A stretch of DNA of 64,000 nucleotides from Streptomyces sp. NBC_01689. Lineage in GTDB: Bacteria; Actinomycetota; Actinomycetes; Streptomycetales; Streptomycetaceae. Below, in pieces: positions 60,926-64,000 of the stretch. The notes under the pieces are model-generated. The model had not been told where the DNA came from and did no database searches. It worked only from the letters and a program-made list of their open reading frames with translations. Location of the stretch: NCBI RefSeq assembly GCF_036250675.1, contig NZ_CP109592.1:1116001-1180000 (forward strand), given 5' to 3'. A program made the translations under genes and the position numbers. Position 1 is the first letter of the stretch. Every line of letters starts with the position of its first letter.

Positions 60926-62200
60926 TCACGGCTGCCCCGGCCGCAGGTCGAGGGTGGCGACCGCGCCGGTGCCGTCGTTCGTGAGCGTCAGCCGGGCGCC
61001 GATCACCTGGGCCTGGCCAGCGGCGATGGTCAGGCCCAGGCCGTGCCCGCGGCCGCGTTCAGCGGTGCCGGTGCGGAAACGCTGCGGGCCTTCGGCGAGC
61101 AGCTCGGCAGGAAAGCCGGAGCCGTGGTCGCGGACGACGACGGTGGCGGCCTCGACCGTGATCTCGACCGGCGGGCCGCCGTGGACATGCGCGTTGACGA
61201 CCAGGTTGCTGACGATGCGGTCGACGCGGCGGGGGTCGGTCACGACGACCGAGTGACCGGTGACGTTGAGGCGGGGATCGAGCCCTGTGCGCCGTACGGA
61301 CTCCTCGACTAGTTCGTCCAGCGGTACCGGCTGCAGCTCTGCCCGTTCCGCGCCCGCGTCGAGGCGGGAGATCTCCAGCAGATCGTCGACCAGGGCGCGC
61401 AGCACCTTCACCCGGTCGCGCACGAGATCGCTGGCCTCGCTCTCCGGGAGCAGCGCGGCGGAGGTGACCAACCCCGCGAGCGGGGTGCGCAATTCGTGGG
61501 CGACGTCGGCGGTGAAGCGCTGCTCCGCGTGGAGGCGGCCCTGGAGCGCGTCGGCCATGTGGTCGACGGCCGAGGAGATCTCGCTGATCTCGTCGTGCCC
61601 CCGGCCGGTGGTCCGCGCGTCGAGGTCGCCGTGGCGGATGCGACGGGCAGTGCCGGCAACCCGGCGCAGCCGGCGCACCACCAGTTCGGCGGCGAGCAGG
61701 GTGAGGGGGACGACGACGGCGAGGGTGGCGATCGCCGCGTAGCGCATGTGCCGGTCGAGGGCCTGGCGGCTGAGCAGGTCGGAGATCATGTTGACGTCGA
61801 CGGCGATCGGGGTGCCGTCGACCTTCGTGGCCGCCCACATGGACGGGCCGCGGGCCGGCTTGCTGACGTCGTACCAGGTGACCGGCGCCGGTCCGGCAGC
61901 GAGCAGGGCGAGGAGATGGCCCGGTACCTCGTCGCCGGTGCGGTACCCGGACGGCGGCGAGCTGCTGGGCCGGGTACCGCTGAACTCGGCCTCGGCGACA
62001 TCCAGTTCGCGCAGGGCGTCGACCCGTCCGATGTTCATCGAACGGGTCTCGGTGCTGCGGTGGACCAGGAGGCCGATGCCCAGGGCCATCGCGCACGCTG
62101 CGGCGGCGACCCCCGAGGCAATCTTCCACCGCAGGGATCTAGGGTCGGCCAGACGCCAAAGGGACCGGCCGGTGTCTCCGGGCGGGATCGCGGGGTCCAT
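60926..62200 (-). CDS. Two-component sensor histidine kinase (membrane-bound)
   Basis: A 424-residue kinase. Helix 1 is at residues about 26-46, with an extracytoplasmic sensor segment of roughly 105 residues, and helix 2 is near 153-175. HAMP follows, then HisKA with His235 in FTADVAHELRTPLAGLV, the N-box VSNLVVNAHVHGG and G-boxes DHGSGFP and GRGHGLGL. ATG 62200 was chosen 34 bases after the response-regulator stop; the longer frame overlaps that gene. It resembles the CseC-type envelope-stress kinases of streptomycetes in layout. Confidence 0.88.
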   Translation of the reverse strand: MDPAIPPGDTGRSLWRLADPRSLRWKIASGVAAAACAMALGIGLLVHRSTETRSMNIGRVDALRELDVAEAEFSGTRPSSSPPSGYRTGDEVPGHLLALLAAGPAPVTWYDVSKPARGPSMWAATKVDGTPIAVDVNMISDLLSRQALDRHMRYAAIATLAVVVPLTLLAAELVVRRLRRVAGTARRIRHGDLDARTTGRGHDEISEISSAVDHMADALQGRLHAEQRFTADVAHELRTPLAGLVTSAALLPESEASDLVRDRVKVLRALVDDLLEISRLDAGAERAELQPVPLDELVEESVRRTGLDPRLNVTGHSVVVTDPRRVDRIVSNLVVNAHVHGGPPVEITVEAATVVVRDHGSGFPAELLAEGPQRFRTGTAERGRGHGLGLTIAAGQAQVIGARLTLTNDGTGAVATLDLRPGQP

Positions 62201-62234
62201 TACTCGCTCACGTCTCTCTCGGCCCACCGGGCAT

Positions 62235-62936
62235 TCAGCGGCGGAACTTGTAACCGAAGCCGCGCACGGTCTCGATGTGGTCGGCGCCGATCTTCTTGCG
62301 CAGCCGCTGCACCGCCAGGTCGACGACCCGGATGTCTCCGTCCCAGCCGTAGTCCCACACATTGCGCAGCAGGGTCGCGCGCTGCAGGGCGATCCCGGGC
62401 GCGACTACGAACTCCAGGAGCAGACGCAGTTCGGTGGGGGTAAGGGCGAGCGGCCTGCCGTCCTTGCGGACTTCGAGGCCGCGGGTGTCGACGGTCAGGC
62501 CGCGGAAGGCGAGTAGACCCGTGCTGTCCGCGGGGGCGGGCTCGGCGAGGGCGGTGAAGGTGGCGCGGCGCAAAAGGGTGCGGATGCGGGCCAGCAGCAC
62601 AGTGGTGTCGACCGGTTTGACGACGTAGTCGTCGGCGCCCGCCTCCAGGCCCGCGACCACGTCCGGGGAGTCGCCGCGGGCCGACATCATCAGGATCGGA
62701 GCCTGGCTGGTCTCGCGGACCCTGCGGCACAGTCCGATCCCGTCGAGGTGCGGCAGCATGATGTCGAGGAGCAGCAGGTCGTACTCCGTCTCCCTGAACA
62801 TCTCCAGGCCGGTCAGGCCGTCGGGGGCGGCCGAGACCCGGTAGCCGTAGCGCTCCAGGGACAGGCCCACGGATCTGCGGATCGTTTCGTCGTCCTCGAC
62901 AAGGAGGATGTGCACCGGGGCGGGCTGGTCACGCAT
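62235..62936 (-). CDS. OmpR/PhoB-family response regulator
   Basis: A 233-residue regulator. The receiver domain has acidic pocket VEDDE and phospho-acceptor Asp58 in LLLLDIMLPHLDG, then MMSARGDSPDVVAGLEAGAD and the Lys in YVVKPVD. The winged helix is LTPTELRLLLEFVVAPGIAL, with DIRVVDLAVQRLRKKIG and VRGFGYKF. ATG 62936 gives MRDQPAPVHILLVEDDE. It is encoded immediately upstream of its kinase and resembles CseB. Likely targets are outside the window. Confidence 0.9.
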   Translation of the reverse strand: MRDQPAPVHILLVEDDETIRRSVGLSLERYGYRVSAAPDGLTGLEMFRETEYDLLLLDIMLPHLDGIGLCRRVRETSQAPILMMSARGDSPDVVAGLEAGADDYVVKPVDTTVLLARIRTLLRRATFTALAEPAPADSTGLLAFRGLTVDTRGLEVRKDGRPLALTPTELRLLLEFVVAPGIALQRATLLRNVWDYGWDGDIRVVDLAVQRLRKKIGADHIETVRGFGYKFRR

Positions 62937-63078
62937 GTGGTCGCCTGAGGTCGTTTCGTGAGTGTTTGTAGGTGTCTGTCGATGTTCGTCTGAGGGCCGT
63001 GCTGCTGCTTCCAACGGTATCCGCTGACCGGGCGGGGCCGCGTCCACCATCCCGTCCCGCCCGCGCCGTTCGCCTTCC

Positions 63079-64000
63079 TCACAATCGCAGGGAGGCCGCG
63101 ACCGGCAGATGGTCGCTCCCCGTGCGGGGCAGCGTCCACGCGGAGACCGGGGTGACGCCCTTCACCAGGATCTGATCGATCCTGGCCACAGGGAACGACG
63201 CGGGCCAGCTGAAGCCGAAACCCGCCCCGGCCTCGTCCTGCGCCGAGCGGAGTCCCGTGGTGACCGGGTCGAGGGCGGTGTCGTCGGTGGTGCCGTTGAA
63301 GTCGCCGACCACGACGACCCGGTCCAGCGGCTCGGCCCGTGCGGCGTCGGCGAGCCGGGCGGCCGCCTCGTTGCGGCGCGCGGTGACGAAGCCCTTGGTG
63401 AGGTCGGCCCGCACCGAGGCGAGATGGGCGGTGTACACGGCGAGCGGACCCTTCGGGGTGTCGACCCTGGCCCGCAGGGCGCGGGTCCACGGCATGATCG
63501 CGACGGGCCGCACGTCGTGCAGGGGGTAGACGCTCCACAGTCCGACCGTGCCCTGCACCGAGTGGTAGGGATAGGAGTCGGCCAGCGCCCGTTCGTAGGC
63601 CGGGGCCGTGCGCGGCGACAGCTCCTCCAACGCGATCAGCCGGGCGCCGGAGGCGGCGAGGGAGCGGGCGGTGCCCGTCGGGTCGGGGTTTCCGTCGTGC
63701 ACGTTGTGGCTGACGACGGTGAGATCCCCGGCCCCGCCTCGCTTGTCGAGGAGCTTCCCGCCGAACAGGGAGCACCAAACCGCGGCCGGGAGCAGTACGG
63801 CGACGGCGGCAACCACCGACCGTCGCACGGCGGCCACGGTGAGGAGCGCGAGCGTACCCGCACCCGACCAGGGCAGGAACGTCTGCAGCAGGCTCCCGAT
63901 GCCCCCCACCGAGGTGGGGAGCCGTGCGGCCACGACCATGCCGATGCCGCAGAGCACGGCCACGGACGCGACGAGATGGCCGCGCCGGAACAGCCGGGAC
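63079..64000 (-). CDS. Membrane-anchored endonuclease/exonuclease/phosphatase-family protein (partial)
   Basis: The frame runs off the right edge, so the N-terminus is not seen. Visible residues start with two or three hydrophobic helices (VAVLCGIGMVVAAR, AGTLALLTVAAVRRSVVAAV). The EEP fold follows: VVSHNVHDGNPDPTG, LIALEELSP (metal Glu), YTAHLASVRADL, VVVVGDFNGTTDD (Asp, Asn) and GSDHLPVAASL (catalytic His near the end). Such proteins are exported metal-dependent phosphodiesterases or nucleases. The stop lies about 140 bases from the response-regulator start, so independent transcription is possible. Confidence 0.85.
   Translation of the reverse strand, partial: SRLFRRGHLVASVAVLCGIGMVVAARLPTSVGGIGSLLQTFLPWSGAGTLALLTVAAVRRSVVAAVAVLLPAAVWCSLFGGKLLDKRGGAGDLTVVSHNVHDGNPDPTGTARSLAASGARLIALEELSPRTAPAYERALADSYPYHSVQGTVGLWSVYPLHDVRPVAIMPWTRALRARVDTPKGPLAVYTAHLASVRADLTKGFVTARRNEAAARLADAARAEPLDRVVVVGDFNGTTDDTALDPVTTGLRSAQDEAGAGFGFSWPASFPVARIDQILVKGVTPVSAWTLPRTGSDHLPVAASLRL

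Overview
The window is very GC-rich with strong third-position GC bias, Shine-Dalgarno starts, Tat-type RR signal peptides and many actinomycete-type families. It reads as accessory chromosomal (possibly arm-located) or large-plasmid DNA of a Streptomyces or close relative. No rRNA, tRNA, CRISPR array or replication origin was seen.

Region 1 (about 1-34000) is a hypoxia/dormancy island. It holds a cytosolic bidirectional [NiFe]-hydrogenase (gamma, delta and alpha subunits plus maturation protease) and several universal stress proteins. A tight minus-strand operon runs from 12162 down to 5354: DUF1918, USP, Acg-type nitroreductase, CBS protein, P-type cation ATPase and two TrkA/RCK proteins. 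Then come a wrecked nicotinate phosphoribosyltransferase, an Hsp20 chaperone, a complete nine-gene V/A-type ATPase operon (23665 down to 15935), three CBS-BON proteins, pyruvate phosphate dikinase, a GAF-GAF sensor kinase of the DosS/DevS type and a cyclic-nucleotide-binding protein. This gene set closely parallels the mycobacterial DosR regulon. A recurrent 14-bp near-palindrome (GGGCC-N4-GGYCC type, like the DosR box core) lies upstream of most of these units. Only a C-terminal scrap of a DosR-like response regulator is present (24754-24887), so the kinase appears to lack an intact regulator here.

Region 2 (about 34000-45000) is an insertion-sequence landing zone with small accessory proteins, a TPR-gene fragment and a MarR regulator. 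A Tat-exported alpha/beta-hydrolase gene is split by an IS701-like element with CTAG target duplications. It is then cut off by three further IS elements stacked head-to-tail on the same TAA trinucleotide.

Region 3 (about 45000-57800) holds an AhpD-like carboxymuconolactone decarboxylase, a nitrilase, a secreted allene-oxide-cyclase-like protein, a VOC protein, an intact Tat-signal epoxide-hydrolase-like enzyme and an accessory tatB-tatA-tatC operon. It also has decayed second copies of the decarboxylase and MarR genes and a small NTF2-like protein. A palindrome (consensus TAGGAGCATATGCTCCTA) recurs upstream of both MarR copies and of several of these genes, which suggests a MarR regulon. The two copies of the MarR / hydrolase / decarboxylase set have decayed reciprocally.

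Region 4 (about 57800-64000) contains more IS debris, small orphan proteins, an OmpR-type two-component system and the start-truncated (window edge) gene of a membrane-anchored endonuclease/exonuclease/phosphatase-family protein.
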